A DNA stretch of 64,000 nucleotides from Mesobacillus maritimus (GTDB lineage Bacteria > Bacillota > Bacilli > Bacillales > Cytobacillaceae): NCBI RefSeq assembly GCF_019749255.1, contig NZ_JACWFH010000035.1, positions 84,145 to 148,144 of the forward strand, in the 5' to 3' direction. Each line of letters opens with the position of its first letter. The first letter of the stretch is position 1. Of this stretch, positions 27,505 to 36,557 are shown in pieces. Under the pieces are notes generated by a model. The model did not search any database. It saw only the letters and a list, made by a program, of their open reading frames with translations, and had not been told where the DNA came from. The translations under genes were made by a program, and so were the position numbers.

Positions 27505-28830
27505 ATGAGCTATTTTGGAAATGTAAATCAAGTGAAATACGAGGGGCCGGATTCCAAATCCCCATATGCTTTTAAATACTATAATCCGCAAGAAACAATC
27601 AACGGACAAACCATGGAAGAGTTTTTACGCTTTGCAGTTTCGTATTGGCATACTTTTACTGGAGAAGGTTCTGACCCATTTGGAGAAGGGACAATGGTTC
27701 GACCTTATGACAATTTTACCGGAATGGATTTAGCCAAAGCTCGTGTTGAAGCTTCCTTTGAATTCTTTGAAAAGCTAGATGTTCCATATTTCTGCTTCCA
27801 TGATTTTGATATTTCACCTGAGACGAATTCTTTAAAAGAAACTTTAGACAACATTGATCAAATTGTTGGGGTCATTAAAGATCATTTAAAGACGAGTAAA
27901 ACCAAATTACTTTGGAATACGGCCAATATGTTCACCCATCCGCGTTGGTTATTTGGTGCAGCAACCTCTCCAAATGCAGATATCTATGCTTATGCCGCTG
28001 CAAAAGTAAAGAAGGGACTTGAAGTAGCAAAAGAATTAGGATCTGAAAACTATGTATTCTGGGGCGGACGTGAAGGCTATGAGACTTTACTTAATACAGA
28101 TATGCAGCTTGAACTTGATAATTTAGCACGTTTCTTCCATATGGCACTCGATTATGCAAAAGAAATCGGGTTTGAAGGTCAGTTCCTTATTGAGCCAAAG
28201 CCAAAAGAGCCTACGAAACATCAATATGATTTTGATGTTGCGACTGGAATATCGTTTTTACAGAAGTACGATTTGGCAGACAAATTCAAATTTAATATTG
28301 AAGCGAACCATGCTACTCTTGCTGGTCATACATTCGAACATGAATTACGTGTTGCGCGCATCAATGGGATGTTAGGATCTGTGGATGCAAACCAAGGTGA
28401 TCCATTACTCGGCTGGGATACGGATGAATTCCCAACAGATTTGTACTCCACAACATTAGCGATGTATGAAATTATCCAGAACGGTGGACTAGGCTCAGGT
28501 GGTTTGAACTTCGATGCGAAGGTACGAAGAGGCTCGTTTGATCCTGAGGATTTATTCTTTGCACATATTGCCGGAATGGATAGCTTTGCAGTTGGAACAA
28601 AGGTTGCCCAAAAACTGATTGAAGATAAGGTTTTCGAGAACTTCATTGCCGATCGTTACAGCAGCTATAGAGAGGGAATCGGTCTTGAAGTGGTGGAAGG
28701 AAAGGCAGACTTCCACAAACTAAGCGAGTATGCTCTTAAACTAGATAAGGTTGAAAGCAATAAATCAGGACGTCAAGAGAATTTAAAGGCCATCTTAAAT
28801 CAATATTTATTGGATGCAGTTAGAGGATAA
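27505..28830 (+). CDS. xylA: Xylose isomerase XylA
   Basis: A 441-aa class II xylose isomerase, full length. Active-site and metal-ligand segments are FHDFDIS (His99, Asp102), [39 protein letters not shown] and DANQGD. It converts D-xylose to D-xylulose with Mg or Mn in the cytosol. GGAGGG precedes the ATG. No xylB follows; a terminator closes the gene. I see no copy of the XylR operator palindrome just upstream, so its control differs from the symporter or uses a diverged site. Confidence 0.96.
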   Translation: MSYFGNVNQVKYEGPDSKSPYAFKYYNPQETINGQTMEEFLRFAVSYWHTFTGEGSDPFGEGTMVRPYDNFTGMDLAKARVEASFEFFEKLDVPYFCFHDFDISPETNSLKETLDNIDQIVGVIKDHLKTSKTKLLWNTANMFTHPRWLFGAATSPNADIYAYAAAKVKKGLEVAKELGSENYVFWGGREGYETLLNTDMQLELDNLARFFHMALDYAKEIGFEGQFLIEPKPKEPTKHQYDFDVATGISFLQKYDLADKFKFNIEANHATLAGHTFEHELRVARINGMLGSVDANQGDPLLGWDTDEFPTDLYSTTLAMYEIIQNGGLGSGGLNFDAKVRRGSFDPEDLFFAHIAGMDSFAVGTKVAQKLIEDKVFENFIADRYSSYREGIGLEVVEGKADFHKLSEYALKLDKVESNKSGRQENLKAILNQYLLDAVRG

Positions 28831-28908
28831 GAGAATATAGAAGTGCTTGTTAAGTGATGGACAAGTCGCTTGGTTCAAACGATTTTTAAGAAGAAACACA
28901 TAATAAAT

Positions 28909-28950
28909 AAACCAAAAAGCTGGTCTACGTTTGTACCCAGCTTTTTGGTG
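28909..28950 (+). terminator. Terminator after xylA
   Basis: ACCAAAAAGCTGG and CCAGCTTTTTGGT form a 13-bp stem around about eleven bases. Confidence 0.85.
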
Positions 28951-29100
28951 AATCCATAATTTTTGTGGATAAGCAAGGCAGGAAGAAAACGGACTCCTAT
29001 GAATAAATCGAAACTACTTGAAGAAGAGTAAGATGGAAGGTTTTATGGCAGATTTTCTGCTCTTTTTAGAGTGACGACAAAAATTTTGGAGGGAAATATA

Positions 29101-30423
29101 TTGTTTAAAAAGAAGGGTATTTCTTTGCTGTTACTTCTTACAATGATGACGGCCATCGTTTTAAGTGGTTGCGGCGGAGGTGATGACGCTGGTGACGGTG
29201 GTGGTACTGCAGGCGGAGGCGACAAAGTTACCGTAAAAATGATGCACCTATGGCCGGCAGGGAGTTCAAAGCAGCATCATGGAATCGTCGAAGATATTAT
29301 TAAGCAGTATGAGGAAGAAAATCCAGATGTAAAGATTGAAACAGAAATTTTATCAAATGATCAGTATAAAGAGAAGATTAAGGTTTTAGCTTCGTCGAAT
29401 CAATTGCCTGATGTAGGGCTCACATGGGCTGCAGGCTTTTTAAGACCGTATGTTGAAGGTGGAAAGTTTGCTGCGCTGGATGATGTTTTAGAAGGTGAGC
29501 TGGGTGAATCCTTTATTTCTGGAACTACAGAGGCTTTTTCAGTGGATGGAAAAGCCTATGGCTTACCACTGGAACTAAATATTGCTCCGATTTATTATAA
29601 TAAAAGAATTTTTGAAGAAAACAATCTGGAGGTCCCTGAGACTTTTGATGATTTTAAAAATGTCGTCAAAACACTAGTCGATAATGGAGTAACTCCAATT
29701 ACTGTTGGAAATAAAGAGCCGTGGACAGGTTCCATGTGGTATATGTATTTGGCTGACCGAATTGGTGGAAAGGAAACATTAACCAATGCGATTAACCGTT
29801 CTGGTTCTTTTGAAGATCCAGCGTTGGTACAGGCTGCTGCTGAGATTCAAAATTTAGTAGACCTTGGTGCATTTGTTAAGGGGTACAATGGGCTTTCAAA
29901 TGAAGAGGCAAAAGGACCATTTATGAACGAAAAAGCTGCGATGTATATGATGGGATCATGGGAATTACCAAACTTCACAACAAATGAAGATGTTCCACAA
30001 GAATTTAAGGATCAAATTGGTTTCTTTAAATTCCCATTGGTTGAAGGTGGAAAAGGAGATATCAATAGCTTTGTTGGTGGCCCTGGTGTAGGATTATTCG
30101 TTTCTGAGAATTCAAAGGTTCAGCAAGAAGCAAAGGATTTCGTAAAATTCTTTGTTCAAAAATGGGGAGAAGTATCTGTTACAGGTGCCGGTGTAATCCC
30201 AGCGACAAAAGTAGATACCTCTCAATTGGATTTACCAGAGATGTTTATTGATGTTTTGGATGAGTTAAACAAGGCTTCAAACATCACTCTATATGCAGAT
30301 GTCCAAATGAGCGCGTCTGCCGCACAAGAGCATTTGAATTTAATTCAATCGTTATTTGGAAAAGAAATTACCGCAGAAGAATTCGCGACCAGACATGAAG
30401 AGGTCCTCGCAGACGAGGAATAA
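29101..30423 (+). CDS. Sugar ABC transporter substrate-binding lipoprotein (CUT1)
   Basis: A 440-aa extracellular binding protein of family 1. A signal sequence ends in the lipobox LSGC, followed by a Gly/Asp-rich linker and the SBP_bac_1 body (HLWPAGSSKQHHGIVED, FVGGPGVGLFVSE). The TTG at 29101 is chosen because GGAGGG lies 7 bases upstream and the hydrophobic signal follows directly; upstream ATGs lack a site. It delivers an oligosaccharide, by context xylo-oligosaccharide, to the two permeases downstream. Confidence 0.9.
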   Translation: MFKKKGISLLLLLTMMTAIVLSGCGGGDDAGDGGGTAGGGDKVTVKMMHLWPAGSSKQHHGIVEDIIKQYEEENPDVKIETEILSNDQYKEKIKVLASSNQLPDVGLTWAAGFLRPYVEGGKFAALDDVLEGELGESFISGTTEAFSVDGKAYGLPLELNIAPIYYNKRIFEENNLEVPETFDDFKNVVKTLVDNGVTPITVGNKEPWTGSMWYMYLADRIGGKETLTNAINRSGSFEDPALVQAAAEIQNLVDLGAFVKGYNGLSNEEAKGPFMNEKAAMYMMGSWELPNFTTNEDVPQEFKDQIGFFKFPLVEGGKGDINSFVGGPGVGLFVSENSKVQQEAKDFVKFFVQKWGEVSVTGAGVIPATKVDTSQLDLPEMFIDVLDELNKASNITLYADVQMSASAAQEHLNLIQSLFGKEITAEEFATRHEEVLADEE

Positions 30424-30440
30424 AACTGGGATGAACAGGA

Positions 30441-30481
30441 GGAAAAGGGTATATCGATTAAATGGATATGCCCTTTTTTCC
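30441..30481 (+). terminator. Intra-operon hairpin between binding protein and permeases
   Basis: AAAAGGGTATATC and GGATATGCCCTTTTTT form a terminator-like hairpin. In ABC sugar operons such an element keeps binding-protein mRNA in excess over permease mRNA. Confidence 0.75.
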
Positions 30482-30526
30482 TTAATTATACCTTCTGATT
30501 TTAAACAAGGGAAAGGGGATGATTAG

Positions 30527-31405
30527 ATGAACAAAGTGATGTCTAATAAATGGGTAATCGCTATGTATGTGTTGCCAGCACTCCTATTAATTTTAGTGTT
30601 AATTTATGTCCCAATTATTTTGACTGGATATTATGGATTAATGAAATGGGACGGAATCGGAGAGATGGACTTTATCGGTTTAAGTAACTATACCAAATTA
30701 TTAACCGATGATGATTTTTGGCAGAGTTCATTAAACTCATTACTGCTGGCCATCTTTTCTCTATTAAGTTTAATTGGCTATTTAGCGATCTCGCTTGTTC
30801 TTGCAGCCAAAATAAAAGGTGCAGACCTATTAAGAAAAATTTACCTAATTCCAATGCTATTGTCTTCAGTGGCCATTGCACAGTTATGGTTAAAAATTTA
30901 TCACCCTTCGAATGGGTTATTAAATAGCCTTCTCGTCTTTTTCGGTGTAGATAATCCGCCAGCGTGGTTGGCTGAACCTAATCTAGTTTTAGGTGCCATC
31001 TTTGTCCCGATTATTTGGCAATATGCAGGGTTTTACATTTTGATTTACTATGCGGCACTAAAAAATATTCCAGACTCTGTTATTGAGGCGGCAAAAATTG
31101 ATGGAGCCTCTCCTTTGCAAATTGCTTATAAGATTAAACTTCCACTTATTATGGGGGTCATTAAAGTAACAATCGTTTTATCCTTTGTGGGTTCACTAAA
31201 ATACTTTGACCTCATTTATGTTATGACGGGTGGCGGACCGAATGGAGCTAGTGAGGTTATCGCGTCATACATGTATAAACAAGCCTTTAACAGCTATAAC
31301 TTTGGATACGGGAGTGCCGTTGGGTTTGCTTTATTATTGTTCTGTTTACTAGCTACTGTTGTCATTCAAAGATTAACGAGAACGGACGATGAGGTTGAAT
31401 ACTAA
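30527..31405 (+). CDS. Sugar ABC transporter permease (MalF/UgpA type)
   Basis: A 292-aa inner-membrane permease with six predicted helices. The ATPase-docking EAA loop reads EAAKIDGASPLQIAYKIKLPLI. It is the first of two permease subunits and is 18 bases from the second. AAAGGGG precedes the ATG. It belongs to the CUT1 family with the lipoprotein upstream; MsmX at 26.1 kb is the likely ATPase. Confidence 0.92.
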   Translation: MNKVMSNKWVIAMYVLPALLLILVLIYVPIILTGYYGLMKWDGIGEMDFIGLSNYTKLLTDDDFWQSSLNSLLLAIFSLLSLIGYLAISLVLAAKIKGADLLRKIYLIPMLLSSVAIAQLWLKIYHPSNGLLNSLLVFFGVDNPPAWLAEPNLVLGAIFVPIIWQYAGFYILIYYAALKNIPDSVIEAAKIDGASPLQIAYKIKLPLIMGVIKVTIVLSFVGSLKYFDLIYVMTGGGPNGASEVIASYMYKQAFNSYNFGYGSAVGFALLLFCLLATVVIQRLTRTDDEVEY

Positions 31406-31423
31406 AGGAGGGGAAAGGCAACT

Positions 31424-32302
31424 ATGACGGAAACCGGGCAACAAGAAGTTAAACTGCAAAAGTCTGAGGGCAATGCTGCTGGGAAGTTCGGCTATGCGAT
31501 CCTTTACTTGATTTTAGGGATCATTGCCGTTTTGCAAATCTATCCTTTAATCTGGTTAGTGTTTTTCTCGTTAAAGACGAATCAAGAAGTATTTAATGCT
31601 TCACCATTTGCCTTGCCAGCTGATCCTAAATGGGAAAATTACGCTACTGTTTGGACACAAGGGAATATCAACCTGTACTTTTTTAACAGTGTATGGATTA
31701 CCTTGGTTTCTGTAGCTTTGACAATCCTACTAGCCAGCTTCGTGACCTTTGCAATAACGAGAATGAATTGGAAACTGAGTAAACTGGTTTTAGGGTTATT
31801 TATGATTGGGTTAATGATTCCAGTTCACTCTACACTCATCCCGTTATTCAATTTTTTCCTAAGTATCAACTTAATTGATCATCCATTAGCGCTTATTTTA
31901 ACGTACACAGCCTTTAATCTACCATTAACAATTATGATTTTACTTGGATTTTATTCGACATTGCCACGAGAAGTTGAAGAAGCGGCGGTTATTGATGGAA
32001 GCTCGATTCATCGAATCTTTTTCCAAATCACCTTGCCAATGTCCATGCCCGTAATGTCGACTACCTTCATTATTAATATGATTTATAACTGGAATGAGTT
32101 TGTGTTTATCAACACGTTTATCAGTTCAGATAGTTACAAGACATTGACGGTCGGGATTCAAAACTTTATTGGTCAATATAGTACAGATTGGGGAGCCATT
32201 GGGGCAACACTTGTAATCAGTATCTTGCCAATCCTAATTGCCTTCGTATTCCTAAGTAACAAAATTGTCGAGGGAATTGCAGCAGGAGCGGTTAAAGGGT
32301 AA
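31424..32302 (+). CDS. Sugar ABC transporter permease (MalG/UgpE type)
   Basis: A 292-aa partner permease with six helices and the EAA loop EEAAVIDGSSIHRIFFQITLPMS, followed by the conserved WNEF segment. AGGAGGGG precedes the ATG. It ends the operon, and a strong terminator follows. No glycosidase gene is linked, unlike many xylo-oligosaccharide operons, so hydrolysis of the imported sugar must be encoded elsewhere. Confidence 0.92.
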   Translation: MTETGQQEVKLQKSEGNAAGKFGYAILYLILGIIAVLQIYPLIWLVFFSLKTNQEVFNASPFALPADPKWENYATVWTQGNINLYFFNSVWITLVSVALTILLASFVTFAITRMNWKLSKLVLGLFMIGLMIPVHSTLIPLFNFFLSINLIDHPLALILTYTAFNLPLTIMILLGFYSTLPREVEEAAVIDGSSIHRIFFQITLPMSMPVMSTTFIINMIYNWNEFVFINTFISSDSYKTLTVGIQNFIGQYSTDWGAIGATLVISILPILIAFVFLSNKIVEGIAAGAVKG

Positions 32303-32326
32303 CCTCACTGCTTTTAGAAGTAATCA

Positions 32327-32357
32327 TGACTGTCCTTCATTTTGAAGGACAGTTTTT
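32327..32357 (+). terminator. Terminator of the sugar ABC operon
   Basis: ACTGTCCTTCA and TGAAGGACAGT pair across three T, followed by TTTTTG. The tandem repeat array begins directly after it. Confidence 0.9.
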
Positions 32358-32700
32358 GTCTATGAGGGGTGAGCTCAGGGACATTTTGTTTATATTGAAA
32401 GATGATTTTGTCTATGAGGGGTGAGCTCAAGGACATTTGCTTCATTGGGAAGATGAGTTTTGTCTATGAGGGGTGAGCTCAAGGACATTTGCTTCATTGG
32501 AAAGATGAATTTTGTCTATGAGGGGTGCTCTCAAGGACATTACCTTCATTGGGAAGATGAGTTTTGTCTATGAGGGGTGCTCTCAAGGACATTTGCTTCA
32601 TTGGGAAGATGAGTTTTGTCTATGAGGGGTGCTCTCAAGGACATTTCCTTCATTGGGAAGGAGAGTTTTGTCTATGAGGGGTGTACTCAAGGACATTTCG
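32357..32700. repeat. Tandem array, 52-nt period, seven copies
   Basis: GTCTATGAGGGGTG begins at 32357, 32410, 32462, 32514, 32566, 32618 and 32670, a step of 52 bases (53 once). Each unit contains TGTCTATGAG and CTCAAGGACA, which can pair into a hairpin with one mismatch. The remaining bases (TTTGCTTCATTGGGAAGATGAG) vary little. It lies after the sugar operon terminator and encodes nothing. Confidence 0.92.
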
Positions 32701-32849
32701 AATAGAAATAAAACGAGACTTTGTTTTGGAAATAGAACTAAGTCTCATTTTAAAAAACTCAAACAGTTCGGCGTTCTAATTAGTAAATTGTTTCTTTGCA
32801 CTTAACGTTGTCCTCAGAGTACGTTTTGCACCCTAAAACCAATCTGAAA

Positions 32850-32893
32850 TTGCATAAAAAATGAGCCGCTGAAATATAATTCAGGGCTCATTT
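32850..32893 (-). terminator. Terminator of the YesL-like gene
   Basis: On the minus strand AAATGAGCC and GGCTCATTT flank a smaller CTGAA/TTCAG arm, followed by TTTTTATG. It overlaps the gene's stop codon. Confidence 0.8.
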
Positions 32894-33522
32894 GAGAGAT
32901 TCTTTAATTTTGCTTTTTTGCGATCAATACTTAAAAAGCTTTTGTAACAAGACCACATGATGACAAAAGCAATGGCACTACCTCCAAAAAACACAAGTAA
33001 AGGTGGGAGGAGGTTGGCTATTAGAAAGATAACTACTAAGCCAAGAATCATTACCATATTATAAACGGGACTAACCAACATAATGAAAAGAGAATTTTTT
33101 AATACGTGCAAAAGGTTCACATTATAATGAACGTAAGAAGGAAAGGCATAAAGCAAAATCAACGAAAAGGTTATTACTAGTAACAACATGGGATACTTGC
33201 TCCATTGCATAAAGGAATCTGTACTATGGTTGACAAGAGTAAGATCCACATAAATTAATAGCCCGATTAAGGTGAGGAGTACCCCAAAAAGATTGCTCTT
33301 TACCCATTCATCTTTAAAGGTGTTCCAGAATGTTTTTAAGATGGGGATATCAGATTGCCCCATGACCCATTTTCGAATTACAGTGAACATGGCAATGGTG
33401 GAAGGGAAAAATCCTAGTAAGATTATGCCTAAGAGTGAAAAACCCAGCCATAACAGCTGAACCCACGCAAACCGCATAATCCACTCTGATCCACGATATA
33501 AAGAAGAGGTAACGATGTTCAT
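32881..33522 (-). CDS. YesL-like DUF624 membrane protein
   Basis: A 213-aa protein with five hydrophobic helices. The N-terminal YRGSEWIMRFAWVQLLWLGFS and the FPSTIAMF segment are typical of DUF624/YesL proteins, which often sit beside sugar ABC transporter or pectin-degradation genes in Bacilli. Their function is unknown. A weak GGAGTTG site lies before the ATG. The gene is convergent with the sugar operon across the repeat array. Confidence 0.8.
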   Translation of the reverse strand: MNIVTSSLYRGSEWIMRFAWVQLLWLGFSLLGIILLGFFPSTIAMFTVIRKWVMGQSDIPILKTFWNTFKDEWVKSNLFGVLLTLIGLLIYVDLTLVNHSTDSFMQWSKYPMLLLVITFSLILLYAFPSYVHYNVNLLHVLKNSLFIMLVSPVYNMVMILGLVVIFLIANLLPPLLVFFGGSAIAFVIMWSCYKSFLSIDRKKAKLKNLSNEP

Positions 33523-33723
33523 TCATGACAACTCCTTAATGTGCTTATTAGTAGTATATCTTTTCAGTCAGATTGAATACGGTGTTTAGAAAGATTATCC
33601 ATGAAAGGTGTTATTAGTAAACGAGAAATTGGCCTTTCTTCAGAGATAAGATATTAATGGTTATTACACATAAATCGCTTACTAGAATGAGCAAACTAAA
33701 AGGAAAAGGAAGGAGGAGTAACA

Positions 33724-34017
33724 ATGGAAACATACAATCAAAATGGACTTCCACCAATTAAACCATATGGGTACGGAACGGATATGGGTCAGGCGAAAAG
33801 TGCGCATGATGAAATTGATGTTTATGTAAATGATGAATTCGTTGGAAAAAAGATATTCGTAACCCAAAACGAAGATGCTGATGATATTGTTGACTTTCTA
33901 AAATTACAAGGTGTCGAGGATGTTACGACTGAATTAAATGGTGATCATTATGTTATTAATTCTAATAACCCCGAGCGCCTAAAACAAGTTTTGGAGGTTT
34001 ACTTACAAAACCGTTAA
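33724..34017 (+). CDS. Small soluble protein of unknown function (97 aa)
   Basis: A 97-aa acidic protein (starts METYNQNGLPPIKPYGYGTD) with no membrane segment or known motif. GGAGGAG is well placed before the ATG. The C-terminal part looks like an alpha/beta fold (DADDIVDFLKLQGVEDV). A hairpin with T-run follows at 34069, so it is likely monocistronic. Confidence 0.65.
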   Translation: METYNQNGLPPIKPYGYGTDMGQAKSAHDEIDVYVNDEFVGKKIFVTQNEDADDIVDFLKLQGVEDVTTELNGDHYVINSNNPERLKQVLEVYLQNR

Positions 34018-34068
34018 ATAGATCATATGACGATTACGAGTGAAGGTAAAAAGAGTTTTATTACTTTG

Positions 34069-34101
34069 AGGGAAGGCAATTATTTGTTCTTCCCGTTTTT
34101 C
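34069..34101 (+). terminator. Probable terminator before narK-like gene
   Basis: GGGAAG and CTTCCC pair around thirteen bases and are followed by GTTTTTC. Confidence 0.6.
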
Positions 34102-34174
34102 ATGATGTAATTGGAGACTTATTATATTGGGAATACATATGAATAAACACAAATAAGGAAAGGGGAGTAAATCA

Positions 34175-35668
34175 ATGCATCGAGGTAGTTTGCAGTTGAC
34201 GTTACAAACTTCAAGTTTAATTGTGGGATTCATGGTGTGGGTCATTTTGTCCTCTTTGATGCCTTTTATTACAAATGACATTGAGCTCTCAACAGGTCAG
34301 ATTTCAATCGTTACAGCTGTACCTGTCATTTTGGGTTCTATTATGAGGGTACCAATTGGATATTGGACAAATCGATTTGGTGCTAGAATCGTTTTTCTAT
34401 TAAGTTTTATTGTTCTTTTATTTCCTGTTTATTTTATCAGTATTGCAAATTCGATGGGACACTTAATTCTTGGCGGGTTGTTCTTGGGGATTTCGGGCGC
34501 AGTATTTTCTGCGGGAGTGACAGCTCTACCAAAGTATTACCCTAAAGAAAAACATGGGTTAGTAAATGGGATATATGGAATGGGGAACGCTGGAACAGCG
34601 ATAACTAGTTTTGCTGCGCCTATTCTTGCAAACATGTATGGTTGGCGTAGAACGGTACTTTTTTATCTCGTTTTATTGGCTTTGTTTGCAGTTTTGAATT
34701 TTCTATTAGGTGACCGAAAAGAACCGAAGGTAAACACCCCTTTGGTTCAACAAATCAAAGGAGTTTATCGTAACTCCAAGCTATGGTTTCTCTCATTTTT
34801 TTATTTTATTACTTTTGGTGCATTTGTTGCCTTTACCATTTATTTACCAGGTTTCTTAGTGAATCATTTTGGGTTAAATGAAGTGGATGCAGGGGTGAGA
34901 ACTGCTATTTTTATCGTGTTTGCGACTATATTACGGCCTGTTGGAGGCTGGTTGGGGGACAGATTTGATCCATTTAAAATACTCATGATGGTCTTCGCGG
35001 GTCTCACACTAGCTGGGGCGTTGCTAGCCTTTACCCCTTCCCTTCTCTTATATACGATAGGTTGTTTAGCTGTATCCTTTTTTGCAGGAATCGGAAACGG
35101 AACGATTTTCAAACTTGTGCCGCTTTATTTTTCAAAGCAAGCTGGTATTGTAAATGGAATAGTTGCAGCAATGGGTGGGCTAGGTGGATTTTTTCCTCCA
35201 TTACTTTTAACGGCTGTATCTAGTTTAACAGGTCACTATTCAATTGGATTTATGGCACTTTCGGAACTTTCACTTGCGAGCTTAATCCTCGTGTTTTGGA
35301 TGTATTATCAAGATAAATTATTTGTTTCTGAAAATATACTTGAACATACAGCAGAAGGGATGATGCTTACAGAAAAAGATGGGACGATTGTTCGAGTAAA
35401 TCCTGCTTTTACTAAAGTAACCGGCTACCTTCCTGATGAGATTATTGGTCAAACCCCAAGCATTTTACAGTCAGGAAAACACGACCAAACTTTTTATGAA
35501 AAAATGTGGGAAGAAATTAAAGAAAATGGATATTGGCAAGGCCAGATATGGAATAAGCGCAAAAGTGGTGACATTTATCAAGAATGGCTAACGATTTCAG
35601 CGATAAAAAACGAAGCAGGGGAGATTAAATACTACGCTGGATTGTTCAGTGACTTAACGGCAACCTAG
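34175..35668 (+). CDS. NarK-type nitrate/nitrite MFS transporter fused to a C-terminal PAS domain
   Basis: A 497-aa protein in two parts. Residues about 5-385 form a twelve-helix NarK/NasA-type transporter with RVPIGYWTNRFGAR and the nitrate-signature glycine stretches GIYGMGNAGTA and AAMGGLGGFFPP. Residues about 392-497 form a PAS/PAC domain (ILEHTAEGMMLTEKDG, VNPAFTKVTGY, LPDEIIGQTPSILQSGKHD) ending just after the PAC motif YYAGLFSDLT. No kinase or other output domain follows. AAAGGGGAG precedes the ATG. The fusion suggests that transport is sensed or regulated by redox, light or a ligand; that is inference. Confidence 0.9.
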   Translation: MHRGSLQLTLQTSSLIVGFMVWVILSSLMPFITNDIELSTGQISIVTAVPVILGSIMRVPIGYWTNRFGARIVFLLSFIVLLFPVYFISIANSMGHLILGGLFLGISGAVFSAGVTALPKYYPKEKHGLVNGIYGMGNAGTAITSFAAPILANMYGWRRTVLFYLVLLALFAVLNFLLGDRKEPKVNTPLVQQIKGVYRNSKLWFLSFFYFITFGAFVAFTIYLPGFLVNHFGLNEVDAGVRTAIFIVFATILRPVGGWLGDRFDPFKILMMVFAGLTLAGALLAFTPSLLLYTIGCLAVSFFAGIGNGTIFKLVPLYFSKQAGIVNGIVAAMGGLGGFFPPLLLTAVSSLTGHYSIGFMALSELSLASLILVFWMYYQDKLFVSENILEHTAEGMMLTEKDGTIVRVNPAFTKVTGYLPDEIIGQTPSILQSGKHDQTFYEKMWEEIKENGYWQGQIWNKRKSGDIYQEWLTISAIKNEAGEIKYYAGLFSDLTAT

Positions 35669-35682
35669 TCAAACATAATGGC

Positions 35683-35722
35683 AGGAGAAAAAAAGAGGCC
35701 GCAAGTTAATGGGGCCTCTACC
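35683..35722 (-). terminator. Terminator of the CBS-domain gene
   Basis: On the minus strand AGAGGCC and GGCCTCT pair around a short loop and are followed by TTTTTTT. Confidence 0.8.
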
Positions 35723-35730
35723 TAAATCAA

Positions 35731-36195
35731 TTATGAAGCATTAATAATGGAAGTTTGTATTTTTCGAATCACGTCGCCCCTGCTTATAACACCAACGATA
35801 TGTTTATTACGATCGATAACAGGTAGCTTCTTGAAATGGTGTTCTGCTAGAAGCTCTACAGCTTTTTCCATATCCTCATCTTCAGTGACGCAGATGATCT
35901 CTCTGGTTTTAGCGATATTGATGATTTCGGTGTTTGCCAAATTCCCTAAGCGAGTATCCAGGTCTTGACCTTCTTCAAAAGCCATATAATAAAGGTAATG
36001 GTAAAATTTGTGTTCAATTGGTTTTATAGCTCTCAAAATATCTCCATCAGAGACCATGCCAATTAATTTACCGTCTTCAGTACAAATTGGTAATCCTCCA
36101 ATTTTCCTATCAACCAAGACTTTCATGACATCCCGCACACTGTCATTTGGATGTGCCTTCACGACATCCCGAATCATAAAATCTTTCACCTTCAT
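35731..36195 (-). CDS. Tandem CBS domain protein
   Basis: A 154-aa stand-alone pair of CBS domains. CBS1 is residues 1-60 (KDFMIRDVVKAHPNDSVRDVMKVL, GLPICTEDGKLIGMVSDGDIL) and CBS2 residues 95-150 (KLPVIDRNKHIVGVISRGDVI). Such pairs bind adenosine nucleotides and regulate partners. The ATG at 36195 is chosen because GAGGTG precedes it; the frame is open further upstream. It is convergent with the NarK-PAS gene. No target is evident. Confidence 0.88.
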   Translation of the reverse strand: MKVKDFMIRDVVKAHPNDSVRDVMKVLVDRKIGGLPICTEDGKLIGMVSDGDILRAIKPIEHKFYHYLYYMAFEEGQDLDTRLGNLANTEIINIAKTREIICVTEDEDMEKAVELLAEHHFKKLPVIDRNKHIVGVISRGDVIRKIQTSIINAS

Positions 36196-36557
36196 GTTAA
36201 ACACCTCGCTGGTATGCATTAGAGATAAAAACTACGATTCTATTATTTAATCCCTATTAAAGTATTTCACTTTCTCGGGGTAAAGTCAATGGAAGGTGAA
36301 CCCTGATTCAGGTTTTGGAGACTAATATAGGTTTGAATATTGATTGAAGTTTGTTCATTGATTTGCTGAAATTAAAGTGAATAGTTAGGGTGCCCATTTG
36401 GGATGGAGATAAGAAACGAGTGTCCTCCTGGTTACGTAGAATCCATTATTATACCAATACTAGGTACACATAAAAGCATTCCGCTAGTGTTGTACCTGCT
36501 GCTTGGATTTAGACACTGGTAGGTTTGGTGTATGGTTTTATTTTAGGGATAATGGCT
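36196..36557. other. Gap without a recognisable gene
   Basis: About 360 bases with short frames only. I see no conserved hairpin or RNA motif; it holds the CBS gene promoter and the end of the NERD gene. Confidence 0.4.
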
